Shown here: positions 22,395-34,079 of the stretch, piece by piece
Numbering within the stretch: position 1 is the first letter of the stretch
How the letters are laid out: every line of letters begins with the position of its first letter
Origin: Arabidopsis thaliana
Lineage: Eukaryota > Streptophyta > Magnoliopsida > Brassicales > Brassicaceae
DNA length: 64,000 bases
Direction: 5' to 3'
Assembly: GCF_000001735.4 (NCBI RefSeq)
Contig: NC_003074.8
Coordinates: forward strand, 15,321,261 to 15,385,260
Made by a program: the position numbers and the translations under genes
The notes under the pieces: generated by a model
What the model was told of the DNA's origin: nothing
Database searches by the model: none
What the model saw: the letters and a program-made list of their open reading frames with translations, nothing else

Positions 22395-24472
22395 TATAGA
22401 AACTAACTATGGAGTAACAGTATCGGCTGAGAGACAATTTTTATACCTTTTTCTGACAATTTTACCATCTCTCTTATATGCAGACCCTCTCTCTCTTCCA
22501 TCCAGATTCTCTCTCTTTTCAACTCGGAGACACTCTCTCTCTTCCATCCCTCTCAACACGTTGGATCTAAAAATTCTTAAGAGACTACTCTTGTCCCTTC
22601 AATGGTCAAATATGAACTTCAAGAGAGTATTGTTTACCCCCTTAAATGGTTGACTGTGATTTTTTGCTTGCTATGCTCGAATCGCATGTATATATGTACT
22701 TAAATTATGCAATTTTTATAAATGAAATGATATATATTTTCAACAAATATGATCGTATGTAATTAAAATCATGCTGCTTTTATAAACTACATGATATTTT
22801 TAACAAATATGATTATATCACATGTACATGTAATTAAAATCACGATGTTCTTATAAATGACACGATATATACATCTAAAAATAATCATACCACATGCTAT
22901 TTCTATTTACTCCAAGAAATCATGATATTTTCTTATATCACATGATATGTACATGATAAATCCATGTATTTTTTACATGTTTCATGCCATTTCCTTAAAT
23001 TCACTGTATTCTTTCTTTCACCTTGTACTCGGATCTCCATCGTTAAACGTTTCTCTTGTCGGAAAGTGTTATCACCAGATCGATCAACACCACCGAATCA
23101 CTCTCACACTTTCTCTCCTATTTTTCCATGTCGATGATCTATCCCTCTTGCTCGAATTTTTGCCGTCAAGCTATCCCACTCTCGCCATATCCAGAGATCT
23201 TTTTCACTAAATTCCTTCCACAAGATAAAATGTTTTTCTCTAATGAGATGCAATTGATCTCTATTACATGTGTTTCCAAAAGTCAATACACGTTGAAACT
23301 TTCTTTATCCCACATGAGGATATTTACGTCTTTTAGTTGGCCTTATTTAGCCAGTCGAAGTTATTTTCCAACATAAAACCAAGCCGAAGTCATTAACTTA
23401 ATTTAGTTCCAAAATTAGGCTATCTAGTAATATTACCCAAAGAAAAATATTATGGAATAACCAAATTCTGCAACAAAATTAAGTAAATGACCTCGGTTTA
23501 GTTTTTTATTGGTAAATAACCTTGACTGGCTTGGCTGCCTACATAAATGTAGTTGAAAAGACATAAATGCTCTTATGTGAGATAAAGAACGTCATAGCAT
23601 ATATTTAGCATATATTTAAAATAATATGTATATTGAAAAATAACATGTTCCTTAACAAAAAAACATGTGTTAGAAATCAATGACTTGTAATTTTTTAAAA
23701 TACCATATCATCTAAAAATGAACGTGTTACATAACAAAATAACATGTAATGTGTTTTAAAAAGAGTATGTTATATAACAAAATAACATGAAATTTAGAGA
23801 AAATTGGATATGGTACATAACAAAATAACATGAATTTGAAGAAAAAATATGTAATAATGTAACATGGTATTTTTTCTAAAAAGAGTGTGTTACATAACAA
23901 AATAACAAGTAATTTGTTCTAAAAAAAATGCGTTATATAAAAAAAAAATAACATAGAATTTGGAGAAAGAAGTGTGTTACATAACAAATAACATGGAATT
24001 TAAAGAAAAGTCCAGCAGATGAAAGAGAGATGCGGTGGAAGTTTCGATAAAATGGAGAAATATCCAGAAATTCAGCAGATGAGAAGTAAGATGCGAGAGG
24101 GAGATGATACAAATGAATTTAAGATTCGGCCATTGAAGGGGCTAAGCCACCCTTCTGGAAATTTGCAGATGCAACGCTTCCAGGAAGATAGAAGAGAGAG
24201 AATCCACTCAATCAGAAAAAGAGAGAATCAAGATGGAAGATTAGATCTGATTGGAGTTGTGGGAGAGATAACGGTTGTGGTTTGATGGTAGTTGACTAGT
24301 GACGGTTGTGGTCTGATTGATGTTGCGGATGGTGGTGGAAAGTGAATGGGTTTAAGATAGATGATGTTGTTTACGAAGAAGAAAAGCTTAGGAAAGTTGT
24401 CTTCACAATGAAAGGCTAAAATCGTCAAATTGGGTATAAAAAAAGTTTGCATGCCGATACTGTTAGTCCAAA
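22395..24472. mobile_element. Noncoding TIR element of about 2.1 kb
   Basis: The left end carries GAGTAACAGTATCGGC (near 22412). The right end read in reverse carries GACTAACAGTATCGGC (near 24475), with similarity running on for about 70 bp through TTTTTATACC. The inside is AT-rich with a CT-rich patch (22450-22560), weak repeats (22680-22900), a minisatellite (23700-24005) and a short frame at 24019-24285 with no known domain. No clean TSD was recognised, so borders are approximate and the superfamily is open (Mutator-like is possible). Confidence 0.5.
23700..24005. repeat. Minisatellite, about 50-bp units
   Basis: At least five imperfect units share GTTACATAACAAAATAACATG followed by an A-rich spacer. 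They lie in the right half of the TIR element. Confidence 0.8.
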
Positions 24473-24649
24473 GTTACTTTCTTAATTTTTTTACAGTCAA
24501 AGGTTAGTTTGTATATACACTCAATAAAAAAAGATAAAATAATGTTTTTTTAACAATAACTTAGTAATATTTTTTAATCATTTATAATTTTTTATGTGAA
24601 TATATGTTTCTTTTCAAAGATTTATGAAGGACTACTAATTCGAAAACAC

Positions 24650-25130
24650 TGATTCCAGGTGTAGTCCCTCTCTCTTGACTGAGTAACAGAACATTTAAGA
24701 TTCGGAAGAATCTTCTATTCTTTTACTAAGACATTCTCGATAAACTTAAGTCCCAAATCACTTTCTACTTTTAGAGATTCACATTGTTGTGAATCAGTGA
24801 CACCGATTCAGTCCCAACTCGATCTCAAGTCACGAGTAAATAACAAATTTTATAAAAGCTAAAGCATATAGAAAACCAAAATTTAACGAATTAGTTTTTT
24901 CTTGCATGGCCATTCTCCCACAAACATACATCCACTACCAATCAAGGTTTACACAAATCTCTAACCGACTCTCTTTTTTCTTTTTGTGTCAGGTATACAA
25001 ATCTTAGGGAGGAACAACAACAAAAAAAAAAGTAAAGAAAAACCTTTAGGTAAAGACACAAACTGTTTTAACATTCTTACTATAAATGTGCAGGAAAGGC
25101 TGGAGTTTATACGGTTAGTCTTCTTACCTA
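24650..25130 (+). pseudogene. Second, badly decayed ELMO gene fragment
   Basis: Two stretches match the ELMO pseudogene at 10.9-12.5 kb. 24655-24790 follows its intron and exon DNA (CCTCTCTCTTGACTGAGTAA, CTCGATAAACTTAA, TTAGAGATTCA). 25090-25130 matches the exon with GGAGTTTATACGGTTAGT, from the FIRLVFLQ region. The block between them does not align. No coding potential remains. Confidence 0.65.
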
Positions 25131-25204
25131 GGTTGCATGGAATCAGAAGTGTGTATGCGGAAGCGATGCAGATGCTTAGGAACGTGAAAACGATTTTTTA
25201 GATA

Positions 25205-26200
25205 TTTTTGAAAGCAAATACGTATTTGAAAAATATATATAGACAGTTTCAATAAACATATGATTTAATTTATTAACGAATTTTAGTTCAGGATTTTGTT
25301 TATTAAAGAAATAGTTCAGGATTTAAAAATAGATCCGGCCAATGTTGAAGGTTTCTTTCAATAAATTCTCTATATATATCTATAATAAAACATTAAGCAA
25401 TATATCATATTAAAAATTATAACTAACCATACAAATCTAATACATAAATTTTCAATACCTCAACAACAAATAAAATTCAAATAGTTCACGTTTACAAAAC
25501 AAATATTCAAATATTTCAAAGTCAATAATTTAGATCACTATCTTCATTCTCATTTTCCTAATTTTATCAAATCAAATTGTTTGAAATTTCGTTTTATCCA
25601 TTAAAACATTATCAAACTCAAGTTTCTCCAAACTCATTTAATTCAATTAATCGTTCCAATATCTTCCAATAAATGTTTCATGCCGTTGTCATTTTCCCAA
25701 GCATATGGTACCTGTAAAATAAAATAGAAAGATTAGTACGATAAAATACTAAATTGCAAAATTAGTTTTGGTTTTTGTTTTTATGTTTGTATAAGAAAAC
25801 TATCAAAAGTAATATATTGATTATTTATTTATTAGTGACAGCAAAAAAATTTAAATGGACGCGCAAAATTTCAAAATACGTATATCAATTGTAAGTTTCT
25901 AAAGAGCTTCCAAAGTCAATTTTTTGACAACGCTTTGGAAACAAGATTCCGAGAGCTTCCAGTTCCGACTCCGATCCTGAATGCGGTGATAGGTTCATAA
26001 AAGCCATTGCAATAAAATGGTATTTTTTGTCATTTAAACTTAAAAGCATTCAATATTAAACTAAAGATTTTATGTCATAAAAAAAAATTATCAATATAAA
26101 AGGAAGAAGAAAACTACAAGATTATGTTTTGAAATTTGTTTTTTTCACCACAAGCAATTTGTCATATAGGGCTAGAAATATTGTTTTCTACTAGATTCTA
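25205..26200. other. AT-rich spacer
   Basis: No gene recognised. The tail end next to 26.1 kb already resembles the downstream flank of the F-box/FBD copy at 19.1 kb. Confidence 0.4.
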
Positions 26201-26204
26201 ACCA

Positions 26205-27180
26205 AATGTCATAAGAAGCATTCAATACTAAGATTCTCATTACCCTTTGGAAGTTTTTTTAGTTTGGCGACAACCGCTTCGTTATCTAATTTCTCATTTG
26301 CAAAAAGCGAAGACGTCTTAATCATCATCTTCTTCATTGCCGTCGCTTGTATTACAAAATGCGAAACTAATGTAAATTGTTTTTTATTTGAACCGTTAAA
26401 ATCAAACATCCACATAACTTCCCCACGAAAAATCAGCATTGGGAAACAGATTTGCCTCTTCCCACTTTTTCTTTTGTGTTACACCAATCGAAGATTCACC
26501 ATCTTCCTTAGAGTTAGAGACATGATTATCCTATATATATATATACAAGAACATACAATGTAAAAATAGTGATTTTAATTAAAGATTGTTACACATATAC
26601 AATGTAAAAAGTTGTCAATAAAAGCCAATTCTTTTATATCTTGTGAATAAGCACTTGATCAATTGTTAAATTCAATAAACTGAAAGATATATGGCAAGAG
26701 ATCATTTTTTATATTTTCATTAACTACTATAATAATGCATTCAAAATCAGTGGTCACTTTCAAATATACTGACAAAATATTTTTTTTAAAACTATATTCT
26801 CTCCGTTTCATATTAGTTGTCGTTTTTAGAAGTTAAATTTTGTCTTGAATTAATTGTCGTTCTCGATTTTCAATGTATTTGTTTGACAGATTTTTCAATT
26901 CTATCTTTATTCTTTAAACTTATTAATTGATGATATCAACTAAAATAATACATTAATTAGAGATAAAACATAAAAATGAGTATTTTCTTAATACTAGTGA
27001 AAAAACTTAAATGACAATTAATTTAAGGGAGTAATATATTTTTTCGCTTGAAATACCGTTGTGATTACCTTTTATTATTGTGGGAAAATAAGATAAAACC
27101 AGATAATCACCTAACTACAAAATTAAACATGTTTGGACTTTCATGTTTTATATATATATAAGCAAGTGTATTTGATTCCA
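26205..27180 (-). pseudogene. F-box/FBD duplicate lacking the LRR part
   Basis: The minus-strand FBD domain (26439-26209: FNGSNKKQFTLVSHF, KLKKLPKGNENLSIECF) is followed, going 5', by DNA resembling 21.18-21.5 kb of the F-box gene (GTTGTCAATAAAAGC, GGCAAGAGAT, GAAATACCGTT). The LRR exon between the two is missing and a MITE lies inside (26795-27040). It is a deleted duplicate of the 19-22 kb gene. Confidence 0.7.
26795..27040. mobile_element. Small MITE, Stowaway-like
   Basis: The left end has CTCTCCGTTTCATATTAGTT and the right end, inverted, ACTCCCTTAAATTAATTGTC, with TA at both edges. The CTCCCTCCGT-like start and TA flanks fit Tc1/mariner Stowaway MITEs, though the match is imperfect. Confidence 0.45.
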
Positions 27181-27249
27181 ATTGGTTCACGTACAACATT
27201 TCTTCTACGAATCAAAATATAATGCAATCATACAAGTTAAGTTAAGGGA

Positions 27250-28465
27250 AACATGTTTTGTATTGCAAATTCATTGCTAAACATTATAAACAATAAGTTT
27301 AAGCATTCAAATATTTTCATTTTTATATTATTAACTAAGTTTTATGTATAAATATTATTTCATACTTACTGTTTTTATAAAAACTAAAACATAGTATGGA
27401 TTTAAACGAGATTATGCTGCTGAAGTAATTTTGAGTTACTACAATCTACATGAACTAACCTTTTAATTATGCAATTCACATGTTGCGGAAGTCACTTTCT
27501 GAATTCCTCTCCGTTATTATATATGTAACGTTTATATGATAAATAACTATTTCATATTCATCATTCTAAGAAAATCATATCAAAATTTATGTTGTAAATT
27601 ACATTACGAGCTCTTAAAGTTTATGAATTATTTGTAGCAGTCATTATGTCGATGAGTTCCCACTACCTTATCTTATTTAGTCCGTTGCTCGTGCCTGTGA
27701 AGATAAAATGTTTTGGTAAATCAGTAAAGAGGTATGAGTTCTATATCAAAACAATTGTAAAACCAATTGATATAAATCACTTACAAATTGTTTCTCTCGA
27801 ATATTGCTTCTTGATCCTTACAATCTTAGAAGTTATCATCATGGATTTGTGATGCCAATCGGATTATGATCGTCTATTGGAAAATTGTGGAATCTTAACG
27901 TTGGAAGTTTAATCGAAGAGATAGTGAAAGTGAACCTAAATCGACAATCATCATCCGACTGTTTCTTTTTTTCCTTGCCCAACAAATATGTTATACAGTA
28001 GTTAGGCTGATGATTTATTATGGGCTTCGGTTTTACAATTGGGCTTTAGTAATAGTCTATTTTCACATAAGTAAAATGTATTGGACTTTGGTAATAATCA
28101 GAATTCATGCTGCTAAATGTATTATTACAAAATACATTACTATATTTATTATTATTTTGATTATTACAATTTCATTAGTATAATACATAATTAGAGTTTT
28201 GTAATTGTTATAATTATTATAGTGTCACAAATTTTATGGTTAAACAAATAAACACATTGTAAACTTACATAAAATTTATATCAAATTACTATTCAATATT
28301 ATCGTTAGATTACGGGTCATTTAAATTTTGTACACACCCGGAAAAAATTATTTTGTAACCAAATAAAACAATAGACATACTAAACATAAACTACACTCCA
28401 AAAAACATAAAATAAAATCATAAAATAAATAATTAACATGCGGTGTACCTCGGGTCATATCCTAG
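27250..28465 (+). mobile_element. Helitron remnant with 3' terminus
   Basis: The right border at 28465 has GCGGTGTACC then CGGGTCATATCCTAG, with T as the next base. That fits the Arabidopsis ATREP Helitron end (short hairpin, then CTAG, insertion before T). Upstream AT-rich DNA with a CGGGTCAT block near 28315 also fits. The 5' end was not located, and no Rep/helicase gene is present; the left border given is a guess. Confidence 0.45.
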
Positions 28466-31400
28466 TTGGTATAAAAAATGTAGGAGTCTATGGATGACAC
28501 TAGGGGATAATAACCCTAAATATTTCCATGCTCTAACAAGACAGACACGGACTAGAAATTGGATTACCGGATTACATGATGAGAATGGGACATAGTCTTC
28601 AGAATATAAAGATATTCAACATATAGCAATGTCTTATTTTCAAAAATTGTTCACAACGACTAATCCTCAAGATTTGGAGGAGTCTTTAGTAGAGGTTCAA
28701 ACTTTAATAACAGATCAAATAAATGATTTTCTAACTGCATCGAGACAAAAGGTGAGGTGCAAACGACATTACTTATAATGCATCCGGAGAAGGCACCAGG
28801 CCTAGATGGTATGTCATCTTTTTTCAAAAAGCTTGGGATACAAAAAAACGGATTTGTTATTCTTTGTAAACTCTTTCTTACAAGATGGAGTTTTTGATAA
28901 ACGGTTAAATACAACTAATATATGTTTGATTCCAAAAACGGAACGACCGACACGGATGACGGAATTACGACCTATTAGTCTTTGCAATGTTGGGTATAAA
29001 ATTATTTCAAATATTCTTTGTCAAAGACTTGAGACGGTTCTCCCAAGTCTTATTCCGGAAACACAATCTGCATTTGGTGAAGGACGTCTAATTTCAAATA
29101 ATATTCTTATTGCACAGGAGATGTTTCATGGGTGAAGAACTAACTTGTCATGTAAAAGGAAATACATGGCCATTAAAAACGATATGAGTAAAGCATATGA
29201 TAGAGTTGAATAGACTTTCATTGAGGAACTAATAAGAAAAATGGGCTTTTGCGAAAAGTGGATCTCGTGGATAATGTGGTGTATTACAGAAGTCCAATAT
29301 AAGGTCCTCCTTAGTGGACAAGCTAGAGAACTAATAATAACAAAATGGGGGTTAAGACAAGGAGATTCGCTTTCTCCTTACTTATTCATCCTATGTACAG
29401 AAGTGCAAACTGCGAATATTCGGAAAGCATAACAAGACAAGTTTTACTTACGGGTATCAAAGTAGCAACATCAAGCCCTTCAGTTTCTCATATATTATGT
29501 GTGGACGATAATTTATTCTTTTGTAAGACTAATAAGGAACAATGTGGAGTAATATTGGGTATCCTAAAACAATATGAAGCGGTCTCGGGGCAAATGATAA
29601 AAAATTTCAAATGTTCGATTCAGTTTGACCATAAGGTAGATGATTCTATAAAGGCAGAAATTAAATCGATATTGGGTATTAGTAATCTCGGGGGTATGGA
29701 TTCTTATCTTTTATTACCAGAAAGTCTTGGGGGGTATAAGACAAAAATGTTTTGTTCGGTTAGAGACAAATTGCACACTAGAATAAATGGATGGTCGACA
29801 AAATTCTTATCGAAAGGAGGGAAATAAGTGATAGATTAAATCGGTAGATGCTGCATTGCCAACTTATGTTATGTCTTGCTTCAGACTACCGGAAACAATC
29901 TCTTCCAAACTAACAAGTGCGGTCGCAAAATTCTGGTGGAGTACGAATGGTGAGTCCAGAGGTATGCACTGGATGGCTTGGCATAAATTATGCAGTAGTA
30001 AATCAGAAGGTGGGTTAGGTTTTTGAAGCATTGATGATTTTAATTCAGCCCTATTAGCAAAAAAATTATGGCATTTGATTAAGGTTCCAAATCCTCTTTT
30101 TGTGAAGGTTTTTAAAGAGAGATATTTTCGGAAATCTAACTCTTTGGAAAATATAAAATGATACTGTCAGTCCTATGGCTGGAAACATATATGTTCAGCT
30201 AGATCTCTTGTTAATAAAGGACTTATATATGAAAAGAGTCGGTTCTGGGGAGTCCATCTCAGTTTGGGAGGACCCTTCGATTTTTCCAGCTTAATTCCCG
30301 AGATCAGCCATTAGTAATGGGTCAATTATTGATCCATCTTTAAAAGTTAAAAACCTTATAGATAGTCGGTCAAAATTTTGGAATATTGATCTCTTAAAGG
30401 AACTCTTTGATCCGGAAGATGTCCAGCTGATAAGTGCATTCCACTTGGGTGCGTCAACGAAAGAGGATACTCAAGGTTGGCATTTCACAAAATCCGGAAT
30501 ATATACAGTTAAATCGGTTTATCATACAACGCAGTTAGAAAATTTTGGATGACAATTTAACTTTTACTAGCCCACAAATCAAAGCACTAAAAGCACATAC
30601 TTTGAAAGTGCAGTGTCCGCCTAAGTTACGTCATTTTGTGTGGCAATATTATCAGGTTGTGTGTCGGTCACGAAACATTTGCGAAAAGGTATAAAATGTG
30701 ATTCAAGATGTGCTAGATGTGACGCATTAGAGGAAACAATTAACCATACACTTTTCCAATGTCACCCATCCAGACAAATATGGGCTCTTTCATAGATTCC
30801 TATTGCCCCAACGAATTTTCCGACGACTTCTATTTATGCGAATTTGGATCACTTATTCTCAAGAATACCTTGAGAACTTGATTCTTCTTCATCTTCATGG
30901 ATAATTTGGTATATTTGGAAAGTAAGGAATGAAAAAATATTTGAGAATGTGGATAAAGATCCGCTAGAGGTATTATGTTTAGTTGAAAAAGAGGCACAAT
31001 CATAGCAGTTAGCTCTAGTTGCGCTTCATAGTGAAAATCACCGCTCCTTGAGATTGGAAAAAATAATTTGGGTGAGGGATATCTCATATGATAATATATA
31101 TTTATTCAGGATTTTGCTACTTTGTGGACGGAACATGGAAAGGAAGCGATAAATTTTCAGGAACAAGATGGTTTTGTACGTCATCAAATGTACAGTCACC
31201 AACCATGGGAGCTGCAAATATTCGTAAAAGTCTATCTCCACTTCACACTGAATTCAAAGCTCTACTTTGGGGGATGAAGTTTATGATTGGTGCCGACAAC
31301 CAAGATGTAGCCTTTTTTAAAGACTATTCAGAATTGGTGAAAATGGTGTCTTACCCAACCGAAAGGCCGACATTTTTAGCATATTTGGACGATTTTCAGA

Positions 31401-31590
31401 GCGACAAGGAAGAATTTACAAGTTTCTCTTTATATTTAATTTCTCGTAATGTAAATGTTAAAGCAGACAATTTGGCACGAAAAGTTCGTACTGAACCGCT
31501 TCATGTCACTTATGTAAACAATTTTCCTCAACATTGGCTCTTTTGAGCTCTAAATAAAAACTGATGACAAGAGAAAAAAGAAAAAAAAAG
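28466..31590 (+). pseudogene. 5'-truncated degenerate LINE (L1/Ta11 type), ORF2
   Basis: The sequence starts inside ORF2 (SLWMTLGDNNPKYFHA). Reverse transcriptase blocks follow: ICLIPKTERPTRMTELRPISL (28920-28980), the thumb-side AYDRVE, WGLRQGDSLSPYLF (29345-29395), and an active-site motif altered to CVDD (29500). A Cys-rich zf-RVT region (about 30600-30800) and an RNase H-like domain (31088-31546, FVDGTWK, NVKADNLARK) come next. It ends in an A-rich tail (31572-31590). Many stops and shifts lie throughout. The 5' side abuts the Helitron end exactly, so the missing part was either never copied or lies elsewhere. Confidence 0.85.
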
Positions 31591-33490
31591 GTGGCTTCTT
31601 ACAAATAGAGATAACTTATGGGTATTTTTTGTAGTCTTCAAAACATTAAATTCTAGAGACTTTTTGTTCGACCGCAAATGGTATCGATCGACACTGGTAA
31701 CATGGTCTGACTCTAAATTCTTCTCTTTAGTTTAATTCTCTTGGTTTTACTCCAAAATGTCTCTTTATTTTCAAACGCATCTCAATCATATAAATACCTG
31801 TAATGACAATAAAAAATATTCTAAAACGAATACATTTATCATGGGTAAAAACAGTAAAAATTTTGATATATCAGGTTTTATCCAATAATGCTTTTTTCTG
31901 AATAACCGACAAAATAAAAGATAATCTTTTCTCTACCTGTAAATAATTTCTCTTAAAAATATCTAATAAAAAATTTAGTTTGATTTGGCTTTTGGATATG
32001 AATTTTTTTTTTTCTGCATGATTTGATCTTAACACAAATATGGTTGTATGAAATATGTCTTTGCAATGATTTTGAATTTTATACTGAAAACTAGATTTTA
32101 AGTAGTGATTTTAAATATTTAATGATTATGTATTATATATAAAAATTTGTAAATAGTATAATTTTGTAGGACATTCATATTTTTATAGTTTACAATTATT
32201 ATTAAGCAAAGGTATACTACGAGATTATTTTTGTCTATATAATTTTATTTAAATCAAGCTGATTCGATATATTTAATAATAGTGGTGTTAAAAATAATAA
32301 AATGAGGGTTTAATCCATATTGAAGCGATGAATTAATAATATTTTAAAAATTTATTAATGTTAATTCAACTCATCCCGCTATATAGTCCATCCTTGCAAT
32401 ATAATCCGTTTTGTGCTATTTTCTATTAATATGTTCAAATTTAATAATTTAAAAAATATTGATTTTATTCTGCCTCGTATTGAAGCGGCGAATTAATGAT
32501 ATTTTAAATTTTTTATTAATGTTGATTCAAACTCTGTCCTTCCATGCCACCATAAAAACTAGTTCCGCAATTTCATCTGTCTCGGTTTTTTTTATATGTT
32601 CAGATGTTTATAATATTATAAATTTTTTATTGCTTTTGAATATATTAATTATTATATTTCCAGTGAAATGAAACATTTTTACTAAAAACAGAATTAGCAC
32701 ATATTGAAATTTTTAAATTTGGATGCTTGTTGAGTTAAGGTCCCTAGTCATTCGGATTTGGATTCATTTTGATTTTATTTACAGTGTGATTATGAATTAT
32801 TTTCTAAATATTTTAGCTAATGTGTGATGTTAAACATATACTTTTTCAATAATTGGATAATATATGTTCGTTTTCAAAATTTGAATCAAAATATATGAAA
32901 AAAAATTGTTTACTTTATGTATTATACGATTATCCAAAAAAATTAAAAAAAATTAAATAAAGATGAAAAGAGAATCATAGATTTAAATTATTACCAAATA
33001 TTCTAACTATATGTATTATTTAATATAGAAACATAATTAGTAGATATGATCTAATTTTGGTAATATTTGTATCCAACTTTAGATAAAAAAAACAATAGAA
33101 GAGTCGGGTCAAATATAATCCGATCCACCCAAACTTTTATGAATAATATTTTTATTAAATTGGGTATCATATGTATCCGAAAATAGTTTAACCCATCCGT
33201 AAAAATTATACTTAAAAAAATACTATAGAGATAAGTAGAAAACAATAAAACGGAATGTGACAACTAAGAAAGGATAAATAAATGAAAAATGTTGAAATAA
33301 TAATAAAAAATGTTAGACATTTATCTGAAGAGGAGAATTAATACAGTTTAACATTTGTATATACAATCAAATCAAATTGATTCGATTTCGTATAATTGCG
33401 ATCAATCACTCTTATATTTCCTATTCGACCCCTCTACCAATTACAATATTCATAAAAAAAATATGAAATCAAATGTTTTCTAAAAGAAAA
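31591..33490. other. AT-rich spacer with a 165-bp direct repeat
   Basis: No gene seen. Two similar segments near 32316 and 32480 share ATTGAAGCG, GAATTAAT and TTTATTAATGTT blocks in order, suggesting a tandem duplication. The right end is the 3' flank of the RING gene. Confidence 0.5.
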
Positions 33491-33497
33491 ATAAAAG

Positions 33498-34001
33498 TCA
33501 GGGAAGAAGATCGTCGCCGAAGAGGTAAAGAAGTCGTTCAACAGCCCAACTAGTTTGAGTAACGGTTGAGTAATCAGTGAAAGATGGAAGCAACGGCGTT
33601 CGACATAGGGGACAAGTACGGTGGTTATCATCATCACCGCCGCAACATTCATAATCTAGCCATCGGTCAATACAATCACGATGAAACACGTGAGTACAGT
33701 TCCTAAGCTCTCTGATTTCGTCCTCGTCTTCAAGATCTCCTAGACACACGGCACACATGTCGTTTATCGCCGCGGGAGATCTCTCCACCGCGTCGCGGAA
33801 AGCGGACACGGCTAGGCTTTCTTTGATGGTTTGTGATGAAATAGAAGGAGAAGAGGAGGATTGAGATGATGATGATGAGGAGGATCTTGAGCGGTAACGG
33901 AGGATCCATGCAAAGATCCATCGTAAAACGGTGATGATAAGTGCCGTTTTGTAGAGAACGTGGCTGATGATGAGACTAGTGTCTTCGATGAAGAATGTCA
34001 T
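33498..34001 (-). CDS. RING-H2 zinc-finger E3 ligase, membrane-anchored (At3g43430-like)
   Basis: An intact single-exon frame of 167 residues starts at ATG 34001. Residues about 10-35 (ISHVLYKTALIITVLRWIFAW) form one likely membrane helix. A Ser-rich linker follows (about 38-58), then a RING-H2 finger at about 82-140: CAVC, CTHVFHRDC, and CPLC after an acidic insert. All eight zinc ligands are visible. Small RING-H2 proteins with an N-terminal helix (BRH1-like group) are ubiquitin E3 ligases that recruit E2 enzymes. Length, single exon and position before JAZ11 fit Arabidopsis At3g43430 as I remember it. A TATA box lies about 70 bp upstream. Confidence 0.92.
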   Translation of the reverse strand: MTFFIEDTSLIISHVLYKTALIITVLRWIFAWILRYRSRSSSSSSSQSSSSPSISSQTIKESLAVSAFRDAVERSPAAINDMCAVCLGDLEDEDEIRELRNCTHVFHRDCIDRWLDYECCGGDDDNHRTCPLCRTPLLPSFTDYSTVTQTSWAVERLLYLFGDDLLP

Positions 34002-34068
34002 TGTGAAAACTTGGAGTAGAGAAAGAGAGGAGAAGAAGAGGGAGGACTAGAAGTTAGAGTCATGCGTC

Positions 34069-34074
34069 TTTATA
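34069..34074 (-). promoter_or_regulatory. TATA box of the RING-H2 gene
   Basis: TATAAA on the minus strand about 70 bp before the ATG at 34001, leaving room for a leader of about 40 bp. It is placed as expected for a plant core promoter; not experimentally known. Confidence 0.6.
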
Positions 34075-34079
34075 AAGAC

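Noticed and set aside
23730-24005. CRISPR-like array
   Set aside because: Direct repeats with similar spacing, but spacers are also similar to each other and the genome is a plant; it is a minisatellite.
24019-24285. Short ORF with charged residues
   Set aside because: Lies inside a noncoding TIR element, has no recognised domain and overlaps an equally good opposite frame.
28466-28900. Separate minus-strand gene at 28660-28914
   Set aside because: It is the antisense shadow of LINE ORF2.
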